Origin: Symsagittifera roscoffensis
Taxonomy: Eukaryota; Xenacoelomorpha; Acoela; Convolutidae
DNA length: 64,000 nucleotides
Direction of reading: 5' to 3'
NCBI RefSeq assembly: GCF_963678635.1
Contig: NC_087067.1
Span: forward strand, 38,262,686 to 38,326,685
The position numbers were made by a program, and so were the translations under genes. Shown here one piece after another: positions 1-12,500 of this stretch (positions within the stretch are counted from its first letter, which is position 1; each line of letters opens with the position of its first letter). The notes beneath the pieces are model-generated. The model made no database searches. It was given only the letters and a program-made list of their open reading frames with translations, and had not been told where the DNA came from.

Positions 1-1620
1 ATGTTCCGATGCTATTTTCACATTCTATTGTCATGGCATGTTTTTGTCTCAAAGCTAGACTTATTCATTATGATAGATCCAGTTTTTTTCGACGTTTTTC
101 GATTTTCTTGTATTTCTTCGCAACTACTCAAAATTAGGCCAATAAGCCGACATAAAATAGGCCGAAACTTATTAAGCCGAAAAAAATACACAAAAATAAC
201 AAAAAATAAAATTTTAACCCAGGTGCGAAGCTCAGCTTCGCCTGTGTTTAAATTTTATATTGCTATTTTTGTGTCCTTCTTTCGGCTTAATAGGTTTCAG
301 ACTATTTTAGATCGGCCTAGTGGCTTAATTTTGAGTAGTTTCAAGGGAAACATGTTTTTTTTTCTGCCCACCTCTGAATCGCACAAATTGCTGAAAATTT
401 TATTAGAAACTATAGTTCAAGTTTTTTATGACAACAATTTTTTTTTAAAATTTTTTTCCCGTTTTTTCTTCGGGTTGATAAGTTTCGGCCTATATTATTT
501 CGGTCTAATGGTCACATATTGCGCCTTCCGATGGGCGAAAAAGTTCGTGTATGCGTGTCTGTGTTTTGAGGGGGAGGGGGACATAAAAAAATTCGAACAT
601 TTTAAAAGAGTAATAAGAAGTTATTGTTTTGTTTTTTCCTTTTTTTCGGCTTGATAGGTTTCGGTTTATATTAAATCGGCTCAGTCGCCTCATATTGCGT
701 CGATCCACGAGCTGTGTATGTGATTTGAGAGTGAGGGGGACTAATTAACTTTTTATTAGTCTTAATTTTTTTTCGGCTTCATTTTTTTTGTTTTCCTTTT
801 TTTCGGCTTATTAGGTTTCGGCCAATACTATATCTGCTATAAGTATAAAGTTTATATCACACAGAATAAAGTTTGTGTGTGTGTGTTATCGGTATGTGAT
901 GTGTGTATGTTGGTTTGTGTTGTGTGAGTGTGTTTCATGTGTGTGTGTGTTGTATAGTTGTGTGTGTTTGTTTGTTTGAGGGTGTGGGGGACTTGATAGT
1001 GTTTTCTGTAAAATTTTCCGCCTAAAGGGTTTCTGCTATATTGTTTCCGGCTTTATTATCGCTTGATAACTATAACTTTTGTTTCTATGCTAGTTTCACA
1101 TTATATTGTCGTGGCTCGGTTTTGCTTCAAAACTAGCCTTATCGATAGATGTAATTGTTTCAAAATTTTCGGTTATTTCGACTGGGCGGCTTTCTTGTTT
1201 TGTATTGCTAATCGTGCGAAGCTCAGCTTTGCAGCTGTGTACATTTTCATACAATGACGGGGATCAAAAAATGTTTTTTTTTACATCGGATATTTTTTAA
1301 AGTTTTTGTTGTGCCGTATAATGAAGTGATTGGGTCGAAATTGTGACAACACCTCAATAGGCAGTTATCTTTCGTTTTTAGTGTTTTTCCAAGATGGGAT
1401 TTTTTTTATTGTTGTGAGTTGTGTGAAAAATAATCGAGTCTGTTTCCTTCTTGAAAGCGAATTTATTTTTGGTTCCTGTGATTCGCAGAGGACCTATGAA
1501 AGGCTAACCAGCCTGTCTAAGCATAGTCCCTTGTTCTATTTTTCCACATTACAGGTTGAGTTAATTAGACCTATCTTTTTTTGCTACTCTAGATTTTATT
1601 ATTATTTTTTATGAAGTTGA
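1..1620. repeat. Interspersed repeat cluster, left copy
   Basis: This AT-rich stretch holds no convincing gene. It carries repeated phrases such as TTTCGGCTTAATAGGTTTCG and GCGAAGCTCAGCTTCGCCTG. The part at about 500-780 is closely matched by 15660-15930 in the same orientation: the 'cacatattgcgcc' start, the 'gagggggagggggacat' tract and the 'aaatcggctcagtcgcctcat' phrase occur in the same order. I cannot assign the family to a known class. A TG-rich microsatellite lies inside at about 876-970. The long open frame from base 1 is low complexity (Phe-rich) and I do not regard it as a gene. Confidence 0.6.
876..985. repeat. TG-rich microsatellite
   Basis: Imperfect (TG)n tract with T and TT interruptions, lying in the left interspersed repeat. 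The related copy on the right has TG tracts at about 15540-15575 and 16040-16065. Confidence 0.7.
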
Positions 1621-1699
1621 TTTTTTTTACACTAGCCAGTTTCCCTCCTTTTTTGCTACTCTAGATCTTGTTATGATTTTTTATGAAATTCATTTTTTT

Positions 1700-2370
1700 T
1701 ACACTAGCGAACTTAGGCGAACGTTTGTGTTATACTACGACTATCCTTTTTTCTAACCTAAGCCGCAAATATTGTTGCCACTTTTAGGGCACCTTTACGG
1801 CTGTTTGATAGCATGTGCTTCGGTATTCGAATAGTAATAATTTAACACAGTTGATGCATTTTAAATTCATCAAATGAACCGAAAAAACGCTGTTTTTTTA
1901 AGCAACATAACTATAATAAAAACTCGATTTCAGAAATTTTCTAACTAAATATATCGCGCATTTTTTGAAAAACTTAATTCATACATAATGTGGCTTTGTG
2001 ATTTCCAATTTATTAGATGCAAAGTTTGTGTGGATGCCTTCAGATTGAGATTGTTATACTCCAAACTATTGCTTGCAAAAATGTGTTATTTGTATTTGGT
2101 GCCACTTTTACTGCATCGTATTGGCAATTTGGTAGCAGATGTAGTTACTTGATTTTTGACTAGTGTTTGCCCGTTGTTAAGCGTTCGTGGCCGAGAGGGC
2201 AGTGCATGTGACGCCACTTCTCGAAGTCGCAGGTGCGAAGCCCATACGTAGCAAGTTTATACTACTTCGAGGCTTATTTCTATATTTTCTTAATTCACTT
2301 TATAAAGCTGCGTTTTTGTCGTGTTCTGGTTAGTATTTGCGAAGCGCAGCTTGGACTCTATGTGAATTTT
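1700..2370 (+). repeat. Composite repeat with tRNA-like SINE head, copy A
   Basis: The segment matches 14818-15190 in order and orientation: 'cactagcgaactt' against 'cactagccagctt', then 'ttttctaacctaag' against 'tttctaaactaac', a 'gtggcacttttt' phrase, and a tRNA-like part beginning 'gcgttcgtgg' at 2181. The tRNA-like part has an A-box-like TGGCCGAGAGGGC and is followed by a shared body (CTTCGAGGCTTATTTCT, then 'gctgcgtttttgtcgtgttct'). The layout is that of a tRNA-derived SINE. Its B box is degenerate, so this copy is unlikely to be a functional tRNA. Related, more diverged heads lie near 26.98 and 30.24 kb. Confidence 0.55.
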
Positions 2371-2415
2371 ATGTGCAATTTATTACTTATGAAATGATGA
2401 TCATTTGTGTCCTAC

Positions 2416-3162
2416 CCTTTATATGTTCTATTCTGTCTGTCATGCGCAGAATGTCCTCCCCGATTTTGTTGTTGTACTCTCTCTGGGCCTCGAACTCCGC
2501 CTTCCACTGGTTGCCCTCCTTCTCACTACTCTTGGCAGCCCTCACTTGTTCCAAAATGATGTTCTGCAGGTCTTTGTTCTTCCCCTCTACTTTGTCAAAG
2601 TCCCGCCCATCCAGAGATTTCACATTGGCCAGTTCCTTAAATAGGTAGATGGATGGGCTGGTTTGAGACAATTTAATTCGAGAGTTGAAGAAATAAAATA
2701 TAAAGACATATCTATCAATCTTCTATTTGATTCTACGAAGTGCATACAGTTTTCATAATTTTCTCGAAACACGAGTTTTTTTTTAAATCAACCAGTGCAG
2801 TAACCAAAGGTTCATTGCTTAGGCTATTAAGCAATGGTCTGCCTGCAATAGGGCATCTCGCAAATTGTAACACTCGTGAATTTTGAACCGGCGACGATAC
2901 GATCACTAGCGAGCTTCCTCGCCAATAGTGCAGCACTACCATAACTTAAAAAAGAGTATTCGTTTCTAACCCTGAGTAGCCAGTTGAGTTGAGGATGGTG
3001 GAACTCCAGCATCTGGTCACTCAGTGGGTCTGCATTGTGGAAGTCGAATCCCTCCACTGGATCATACTCCACAACCTCCTCCTCCTCTCCATCGTCTCCC
3101 ACTCCATCTAGTTTGGCATTGTCTATCTTCCCAAGGAACTCGTTCAGGTCGTCAAAGTCCAT
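2416..3162 (-). CDS. Unidentified acidic/coiled-coil protein gene, partial (two exons)
   Basis: Two segments of clearly higher GC than their surroundings read as coding on the minus strand. Exon 1 (3162 down to 2971) starts at an ATG, gives MDFDDLNEFLGKIDNAKLDG and then a Glu-rich acidic run, and ends at a GT donor at 2970. Exon 2 (2657 down to 2416) follows an AG at 2659-2658 and gives a charged, heptad-like helix (from FKELANVKSLDGRDFDKVEG on) before a GTAGG donor. The phases of these two exons do not match: exon 1 ends in phase 0, while exon 2 needs two bases from before it. An unseen small exon or another splice site must lie between. Downstream of exon 2 a SINE copy begins, so the rest is outside the window or lost. 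I do not recognise the family. It starts divergently from the PUS3-like gene. Confidence 0.5.
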
Positions 3163-3507
3163 CACTGATTCACGCTGCGAGTGAAGTAATCAGTGACAAT
3201 TGTTCCACTGATGAACAGAAAGTTGATCCGTCTTTCCGATTCTTTGTTAAATAAATATGATGAATGTCGAAATTGAAGTAAAGTTTTTGTTTTTAAAAGT
3301 TCCTGCAGGTTTTTTTTTCTAAAATATAACTTTTTGCAACGCTGTTAAGTGCTCGATATATTTGGTACTAGAGCTGCATTAGCGTATAAATGCACAGTTT
3401 TTGATTCGTGCTTTACTTTTATTGTGTTATGCAAAGTTATAAAATTCAAATGTATAGATCCGTGAATAACGTAGACAAGATATATTATTTTGACTGTTTT
3501 GTTTTAG

Positions 3508-6500
3508 CACCATGTTCTGGAGGCCTTGAAGAGAACTAGACTGATACCCGAAAATGAAAACTGTTTCTACAGCAAGGCTGGCAGAACCGACAAAGGTAAG
3601 AGCCATGCTCATGACAAAAACAGTTCCGATCCCTTTCGTCTTCAGTTTTTTTGTTGAGTTTTGTGAGATTAGGGAGCCCTAGGGTGGAAAACAGCCTTTA
3701 AACGCCCCAAATTTTTTCCACACCTTGACTACAACAGAAAATGATTACTTTGCTTATGTCTCACGAAAGGAAAAAATGGGCGGGACATTTTAAGTTTTTT
3801 CTTGGAGCTCTGGCCTTCGGACCAAATATATAATCAGATATCTTCTTAGAGTTCTTTTTCTGTTGGAGTTAAAAACGAAACTAAGAAAAGTTCAGATTTT
3901 TTCCAGAAAAAGGACGCTCCTACTGTTTTTCGATACTGGGATGATTGTGATGTATGTATGGCTGCCGGGTTGTGCCCTCTTTTTCTTTACAGGTTAATAA
4001 ATTCATGTTTTCAAGGAGTTTATCTGTCTGTAGGCGTGAGTGCCCTAGAACAAGTCATATCTTTAAACATCAGAAGCAACTTGATCAACGTCGGAAGTTC
4101 TTATGGTGAATCGAACTCGGATTCGGCTGCAAAAGATAACATCGATCGTCAAATTGTTCAAGAAAATGGCGGACATCTGACAGATACAAATATAGCATTA
4201 AAAGATTTCATCGAGCCAATGCAGACAGATACAGATGAAGAAACGAGCGAGTTTAACAAGGAACTGAAGCATGTTTTTGTGGACAGAATCCCGCTTCCTG
4301 ATTGGTCAGAAATAGACGAGAACTGTCCAATAGAAGGAGAGATCAGTTATTTGAATATTCTGAACCGGAACACGCCATCTGATATCATGTTTTATGCATG
4401 GGCTCCGGTTCCGAAGGATTTCACTGCTAGGCAAGTATTTCTTCAATGATTCAATGACATTGGTAGAACAAACAAAACTCAAGCTGATATCCCAGCTGAT
4501 TAGATCTGCGACTAGGATATTACTTTGTCAGAATAAAACCAAATTTTACTTAAAGACTCTACGTGCAATCAATAATTAGTGGGCTGAACGTAATGTTAAT
4601 TCTTAGTTTATAAGCGGCCAGAATGAATTCGTTATCTGCTGTTTTAGATTCCATTGTTCATACAGACAGTACAAGTATTTCTTCCCGAAGTGTCAACTAG
4701 ACCTAGAGGTGGAACCATTTATTTAAAACTACATTGTAAACAGATTAATTGAAACCAAGAAAGTGATCAATAAAGATTGTTGATGTTTTTTAGCTGATGA
4801 GGGAAGCTGCCTCGCTTTTGGTCGGGAAGAACAACTATCAAAACTTCTGTAAAGTATTGTTCGTTTCCTTGTCTCATTTTTTTTCAAAATCAAGACCAAA
4901 TTTATGCAAACTAGTTGATACTAAACAGAACATTGAGTTACCGAATATCTCGTATAACATTTAATTATGTGTTTAGATTGACAGAACTAGGCAGCAGATG
5001 TTTGAAAGGTCAATTTGGGAAGTTAACATTGAAGAAGTGCAAAAGTAAGCATATGGCGATAATTCATAGTTCTTCTATAGACTCAGCAATGCGTTTGGTT
5101 TTACCACGACTTTTGCCTTTCAAAAATGTTACTTTCTCTTCATCTCAGTATTATACATCGAGAAAAGTTAACGCCATCTTTCCCAGTGGGAAAGGACAGA
5201 TATACGAGCTTTTCCACTCTTCTATTTATACTATATTTAATTGCGTGTGACAGGTATCTCACCATGTTCAAGCGTAATATTTTTGCATGTTTTACGAAAG
5301 TGTTTTTGCACACTTAAGTATATCGTATATTGCAATGTTTAAGATTTTTTTGGATTTTGCAGTTTGTTAAAGCTAGGGAAATTGAAAGGCCGAATTTAAG
5401 ACTAGCAATGATGCCAAAACGGAGGGGAAGAGGAGGGCAGCGTAGTGTAAAGATTGGATTCATCCATCTATGCATTGTAACGGGCGCTTTTCGTTTAGGC
5501 GTATATTTAATCAATTGTTTAAATATGACTTGCCTCCAAATATGACTGCTCAAAACCATAGTTTCCGCCATGTGCCATCTCTGAGAATTATTTAAAAAAA
5601 AGTTTCAGGTTAGAATTTTTTTTAAATCTAGTCTTTGAAATTCTAACCCAACTTGAAAGTCTTACCCCATGGTGGTAGGCTGTAAAAGTACACTTAGGTG
5701 TTGCAAATCTGGCCCGCAAGTTTTACTGCTAAGCTCCTTTTGGTTTCCGAGAATATGGCGTTTTTCATGCTTTTTTTCCGGAAAATTTAAAGTAAAAAAA
5801 TTCCGAAATTGAGATTCTCAACCGTATAGTGGGGTTCTTTTCTAGTACACTACGAGGTTGCAATTCTGTCATCTAAATTGGACTGCTTTCTTTGCTTTTG
5901 AAGATGTGACATTTTATTATTCTGAAACTAAAAACTCAATAAAAAATAAACAAACCAAAATTCTCAACCCTCTGGCAGAATATTATCAATCATGGTACAC
6001 TCAGCTTGTCCAAATTCGCCCTCCAATTGTGACTGCTTAAATTCTTTTGTTTTCCGAGATATGCCGTTTTTCAAGATTTTTCAAAATTTTTCATCAAATT
6101 GGATGAGAAAACTTACTTAATTTGAAGTTTTCAACTCCATGATAAGATGCAGTCAAATTAACCTCAGGTTTTTATCTGGCAGTCCTTCCATGCGGCTTCG
6201 CAACGCCTTGAAGTTTTTCACTTGACATTTTTTTATTTGTAAACTTTCAAAATGTTGAATTGCCCGTTTGTTGGGCTGGCTAAAACTTGGCAACTTTCAA
6301 AATGTTGAATTGCCCGTTTGTTGGAGTGGCTAAAACTTGGCAAGCTATCCATCAATCGAATCATCCAAACATCTAGCCATCAATACAACGATACATTTAT
6401 CCTTCCATTCATCCATCAAGTGATCCATCCAATCAGCCATTCGTCCATGAAGCTACCCATCAATTCAACCATCCATCCATTGAGCTAACAATGGATCTCG

Positions 6501-9500
6501 CCATCCAGCCATCCATACAACGATAAATCCCTCTGTCCATCCTGCCTTTCATCAATCAATTCGGCCAATTGTTCGAAAACCAGCCATCAAGTTAATTATT
6601 TATAACTCCGCAATCCATTTAGCAATCCATCTAGCCATTCACCCATCCAAAATTCCCTCCAGCTATCCATCCATCGATCAAGCAATCAGTAGTTAGTTGA
6701 TCAAGCAGTCCAGCTATCCAATCTAAACATCTATCAATGTTGCCAATCATCCGTCTAGCCGTCTATCCTTTAATGTAGCAGTCCATCTATCCACCAATCC
6801 AGTCATCCATCGATTCAGCAAACCAGCCATCCAACTATCCTGCCATCTATAATTCAATTCATTCAACCATCTATTAAACCAAACAGCTATCTATTTATCA
6901 AGCAATTCATTCGGCCCGATAATCAACCAGTGGTCCATCCCTCTAACCATTCCTTCTTTCAAGCATCAATCCCTCAAATCATCCGTCCATTCAAGTAGCC
7001 ATCTTTCCAGTCGACTGTTTATCTAGCCATCCAACCAATCAATCATCCATCGAACCAGCCACCCATCGCACTAGCCAGCCATGCATCCAAGCAGTGATCC
7101 ATCAATTCGGCGATCACTCAAACTATTCTTTGCTCACTGTAACCAGCCATCCATTCAACTAGCAATTCAACTGGCTACTATCTAGCAATTCCTTCGTTAA
7201 TATAGTGAACGAATGAATGCCATCTAGTCCATGCATGCATTGTCCCTTCCACCCGTCTAGCGCATCTTTATGCTCCCATGCGTCCTCCCAAGTGGTCATC
7301 GGTTATAACACTTTCCATCAAGCTATCCATGATCCATCCAACCGTCCATCGGTTTAGCCATCCGTCAATTCCTCCGTCCATCATTCATAAAACCCATTCA
7401 TCTAGCCGCCCATCGATCTTGCCTTTCAGCAAAAAAATTACATTTGGAAAAACGTTCTCAACTTTTGAAATTCTTAACTATAGGGCTGGGTGCTGTTGAG
7501 TTACTGTCAGGAGGTGCAGACCTCCACACGTAACTATTCGGATAGTCTTAGTTGTCGCAGATCCAACTAGCCATCCATCGATCCATCCAACCTTCTAGCG
7601 ATCCACGCATCTAATTATTCGGGCTATCCTTCCTCTAGGGGGTTGTCCATTCATCCCACCATCGATTCATTCAGGTGTCCATTAACCCAATAATTCATCT
7701 ATCGAGCCATCCATCGATCTAGCCATCCATACAGTGATGCATGCACCCGTACATCCATCCATCAAACGATTCATCCAATCGGCCATTCTTTCATGAAGCT
7801 AGCCATCAATCCAACTATCCATTCATCAAGCCATGAATCGATCTAGCCGTTCATACAACGATACATCCATCCGTCCATCAATCCACTAGTCAAATCATTC
7901 ATCCCTTGAACCAATTACCCCTCCAACCAGCCATCAGGAGAATTAATCATAAAATGGCTAATCCTTTTAGCAATCCATCGATTTTTTCATCCATCCATCA
8001 AGCAATCGATCCACTCACCTAACTCTCTATCAATTTAGCCATCCATCCGTCTAAGAGTCCATGCATCTCTCTAACAGTCCAAACATTCACCTATCCATAA
8101 GGAAATTCGCTAGCTCTACCGGTCTCAACCCTGGGTCTGCTGGATTTAAAGAAAGAGGATTTCTGGGACAGTTTTAAATATAGCAACTAGTGTGGGGTGA
8201 CAATTGACACTTGGGCAAAATGGGGAAACTTGGTTGTCTAAGCGGGCGAGGTAAGAGTTTAAAAACCGACTCTAACGAGACCGAAATAGGAAAGGTTAGA
8301 GCGGGTGTTTCTGGGAAGTGACTGTTCAGAGGGATAATGCTTGGATGCGGAATACAAATGATTTTTCTGCTAGGATTTTGAATACGATATATATTTTTTT
8401 TATGGTTTCACGAGTTTTTTAAGGAACTTGCGGTGATTTAAAACGAGAATGGTAACTTCTTCTTAGTCGTTAAGATTTGGAGACGGATTTTTGTCGGTTA
8501 CAAGGGAGTCTGTGTCATCTTAATAGCACCAAAAATAGATTATCAAAATTGACGTGGATTTGTGGAGTAAGGGTGTTAAAATTGATTTGGGCGATGTAAC
8601 GGATGTGTGGAGAGTGAAAACTGAGAAGCTAGGAAAGGTGCTCTCGAAAGTTCAGTATTTCGACTTCACTGTACAGATGGGCAGTTGAGTTCATAAAACT
8701 TGAGCCACTGATAAGACAGAGGGCTTGGCTTAGGTGATCTGTAGGTGACGAATGAAAGTTTTGCTGGCGGCGTGTGCCCTGGTCGAGAAAGCATAGTCTG
8801 AAATAGGACGACGAATTAAGGCTTTGTAAGCAGGGTTTCTTTAAACTGACTTCAACAGGAACCTGCTAACGCCTTCAGGACTCCTATCTTGCGACGAGCC
8901 TTTGGAGCAGATCTCTTGTAGTGAGCTGCAAAGCATAGTCGGGTCAGTAAAATTTCCTTAATTTTTTGGATCTTTAAGGAGAGGGAGAGAATCTTTGTTT
9001 AAAAAGACAGTCGAATTTTTGTTCAAATATTTGCGGTATGACGAAAGCAGAAAACTAATTTTTTTTACAGGACTCGAATACTAGCTTACGGTAAATAAAA
9101 AAGCTTTGCAGCTCAATGCTGCCTCAACGTCGGGGCTTTGGGCGAAGGGGTGGATATCATCATCGTATGAAGTGAGGCGAGCATTTTCGGGGGGGGGGGC
9201 GAGGGCCGTCATCGACTCAAAAAGTTTTTTAAAAATCAATGCTAAAACAGAGCCCTGGGGAACACCGCAGTGAACAGTTCTACATAGGGTTAATTGATTT
9301 ATTTTTAAAATTAGTGGTGGCTTGTCGGACACTTAAATAAATGCTCAGCCAGCGAACTGTACCTCTTGGCAGAGGTGTGTCATGAATGAGTTCCACTAGT
9401 GTCCTATGACACGCCATATCAAATGCCTTTGAAAGGTAAAGGTGTGGCGAGAACAAAACGTAAGCGAGGGCGATTTTGGTTGAAGCCATTAGTAATTAAA

Positions 9501-12500
9501 AATTTAAGGGCGGAGAGTGCGGTTGTGGTGGAGTGAAGTATGCAGAACCTGTTTTGTTGTGTGGCATTGGGAAGTTGCTTTGTTAAGAAGGGAAAGATGA
9601 AGGGGAAGATGAGCCTCTCTGAAGTTTTGACAGTGGGAACAGTAGTGAAATAGGCCTGTACGTTGTGGAAACTTTATAGTTTTTTTTTAGTCTTGGGCAG
9701 CGGTTTAACCTTGGAGTTTTTCCACATTTAGGGGATAGTATTATCAGACAGCGAAAGATTCAACAAATACGTCAACTTTTCAAGTGCAAGAGGATTGATG
9801 TGGACATTAGAAAGGTGATCTGGGTTGAGTGCTCGTGAAAAATTGCTATCAGCAATGGCTTGCTTAGTTTGTGTGGTTAAAGATGTGCTGTCGGACAGAG
9901 AAAATTTGTCAGATTGCGTTTAGTTTTCCTTAGTAAATTTTCGGAGGCATGGCTCCTAAAATTTGTCAATTGCTTAAAACGTTTTTACTATATCAGCATT
10001 TGCAGTTATAGTTTATAGACAAATTTAATGGGGTGCCTACCTACCACAGGCCTTGATCCGTTCAAGAAGCGTATCTTTTTCGAGAACTTTTGGACACCAG
10101 AGTGGTAATCACAAGTGGAGGAATTTACGCCACTTATTTCTGTTGTCTTTTGCTCTCTGGTTCACGAGTAGGGAATTAATTTAGGAAGATGTGTACCGAG
10201 AGTGCTGTGTGGTTTCCATGGTCTGGTTGTTTTGACTGCCGCGGTCTCTTTCAATGGTAAGAGAAGCTGGCCCCGGAGAAGTGACGTGATGTAGTGGCGG
10301 TGACGCCCGGCGGAGATGTGAGCACCATATCCCTGCAGAAATTCTCCCCAGCCACAATTGAAGAGCGAATCCCCAAAATAAAGAAACTCGCCTCAATCTC
10401 CTCGGTAAATTGCCGCGAATCATCCATGAGGACGTTTATGTATGTCTTTTTCGGAGAAAAGTGTATGTAGTTATCGGTGGGGAGGTGGTCGGAGCCTAAG
10501 GGTTTATTGGAGCCCAGGATGCAGAAACTAAACTCATTGCGATGCAAGAGAAACTTCAGGTGAGGAATGTGGTGCATCAGAATCTTGTTTGGGTGTCGTC
10601 ATTCTAATGGTGCAAAAGTGGATTGAGTCACTTCATCAGATTACTCCACCACGTGAATCTCCTTCGGTATAAGAATACCAAAAGGAAAATGGGCATCGGC
10701 GTCCCCCCAGTATCAGATCCTCATTATAAGATCAGATAGGGATGTGGTATAACTAGGAAGGACAACTAGATCTGTGGGGTATGTAGAATTTACTGATACG
10801 AAGTTTCATTAGTCTTTTGCCTCATGCGTACCGTCGGTGTTTAGAGTAAGTTCTTCGTACTGTCAAAATTCCTGGAAAGCAATGAGGAGGCCACCACCCT
10901 CTTTTTTTTTTTTTTTACAAATTAGTGAGGATACAGGACCTAGGGAGGGGTTACCAATTTTTTTTCAAGTTGATTTCCTTAAACAGAGCTATACAGACTT
11001 GATTCTCGGCTAGAAAAGCTGCGATTTTGGGAGTTTTCCCAGATATTCCGTTACATTTAATTTGAGATATTCTAAGGGTTCCTTTTGTCAGTTGGGTGTT
11101 GGTTACGGAAATTGTCGAGGAGTTTGTGGGATTAGTCAGTATTGGGTTCTGGGAGTGGTGGGCCGGTTTAGGCAAAAGGTTCGATATTGTGTGGTTGGGG
11201 GAAATTTTTACCGGTAGATAACAAGTGGCTTTGGTTTCGGGGAGAAGTAGAAAAAACGTACGAGGGGGCAGTAAAAATTGCGGTGTTGGTCTTCTTAAAA
11301 TCTTGAAACCGCTGCATTTAAAATGTATCCAGCTACATATGTGACACCAGAGACTTGCTTGGTTACGGTGTATGTTTTGGTTGCAAGCGGGAACAATTTT
11401 GGTGACCAGGGTTTGGATTAATGCCAGAGCGAAAGAGTAAGATGAGTATTAGCTGACGGAGCAGCGTGGTCGACTTCAGACGCTCCGTAACCGAAAACCT
11501 GGAGATTTTTGAGCTTCACCCGACCCATGGGAGGGGCGGGGGCTTGACATCATTTACTACCTGGAGAGTCGGGCAATCATATTCACCACTTGAAGCCGGC
11601 GTCCAACTATCCTGCCATTCCATTCATCGAAAAAGCTATCCATTCTGCCATGCAAACACCTATACATTCATCAAGCAACCATTTCAGTCCGATAATCAAC
11701 CAGTTGTCCATTCCTCTAACCATTCCTTTGTTCAATCATCTGTCTATTAGGCCATCCATCTATTCATCATTTCATTTAGCCCTCCATCCATTCCGCCTTT
11801 TTTGCACCTACCCATTCATATACGCAAATAACCAGCTATGCATCCATCCCTGAAGTCATCCATCCATTCAACCAGCCATCTTTCCCTCGACCCGTTTATC
11901 TAGCCATCCAATCAATCAATCATCCATCGAATCAGGCATCCATCGCACTAGTTATCCATCCATCAAAGCAGCTATCCATCATTTCCGCCCACACAAACTA
12001 TCCCTTACTCCAACTAGCCATCCATCCAACTAGCCAGCCATCCATTCGTTCATGTAGCTGGTGTTTCATGCATTTATTGTCCCCTCCACGCGTCTAGCTC
12101 ATCTCCTTGCTTCCATGCATTCTGCCAACCGGCCATCTATTAAAAAACTAGCCATCGAGTGGTTCATCCAACCATCCATTTATTAAGACATCGGTCCTTC
12201 CCACCCTCCATCTCTCCGTCCATCCATCCATAAATCCCGTTAATCTGGCCATCCATTGATCTAGCCCTTCCGCCAAAAAAACTTACATTTGAAAAAACGT
12301 TCTCAATTTTTTTTAAATCTTGACCTTATGGCGGGGTGGTGTTGAGTTACTCTCATGGGGTGCAGATCTCCCAAACGACTATTTGGATAGTGTGAGACGT
12401 CCCAGATCCAGCTAGCCATCCATTGATCCATTCAGTCGTCCAGCCCTCTAGCCAGCCGCCCATCTAGCTATCCTTCCTTAGGGTCCATCCAACCATCGAT

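Noticed and set aside
1-654. 217-residue open frame at the left edge
   Set aside because: Phe- and Ser-rich low-complexity peptide from T-rich repeat sequence; the DNA is an interspersed repeat also present at 15.7 kb.
2840-2950. tRNA-like sequence on the minus strand with GGTTCAAAATTC
   Set aside because: B-box resemblance only; no paired acceptor or anticodon stem could be drawn, and no copy elsewhere in the window.
5330-5545. Possible sixth PUS3 exon (PNLRLAMMPKRRGRGG...)
   Set aside because: Joined in phase to the exon ending at 5044 it reaches a stop within about a dozen codons, whereas the exon at 13267 joins perfectly and carries the conserved motif.
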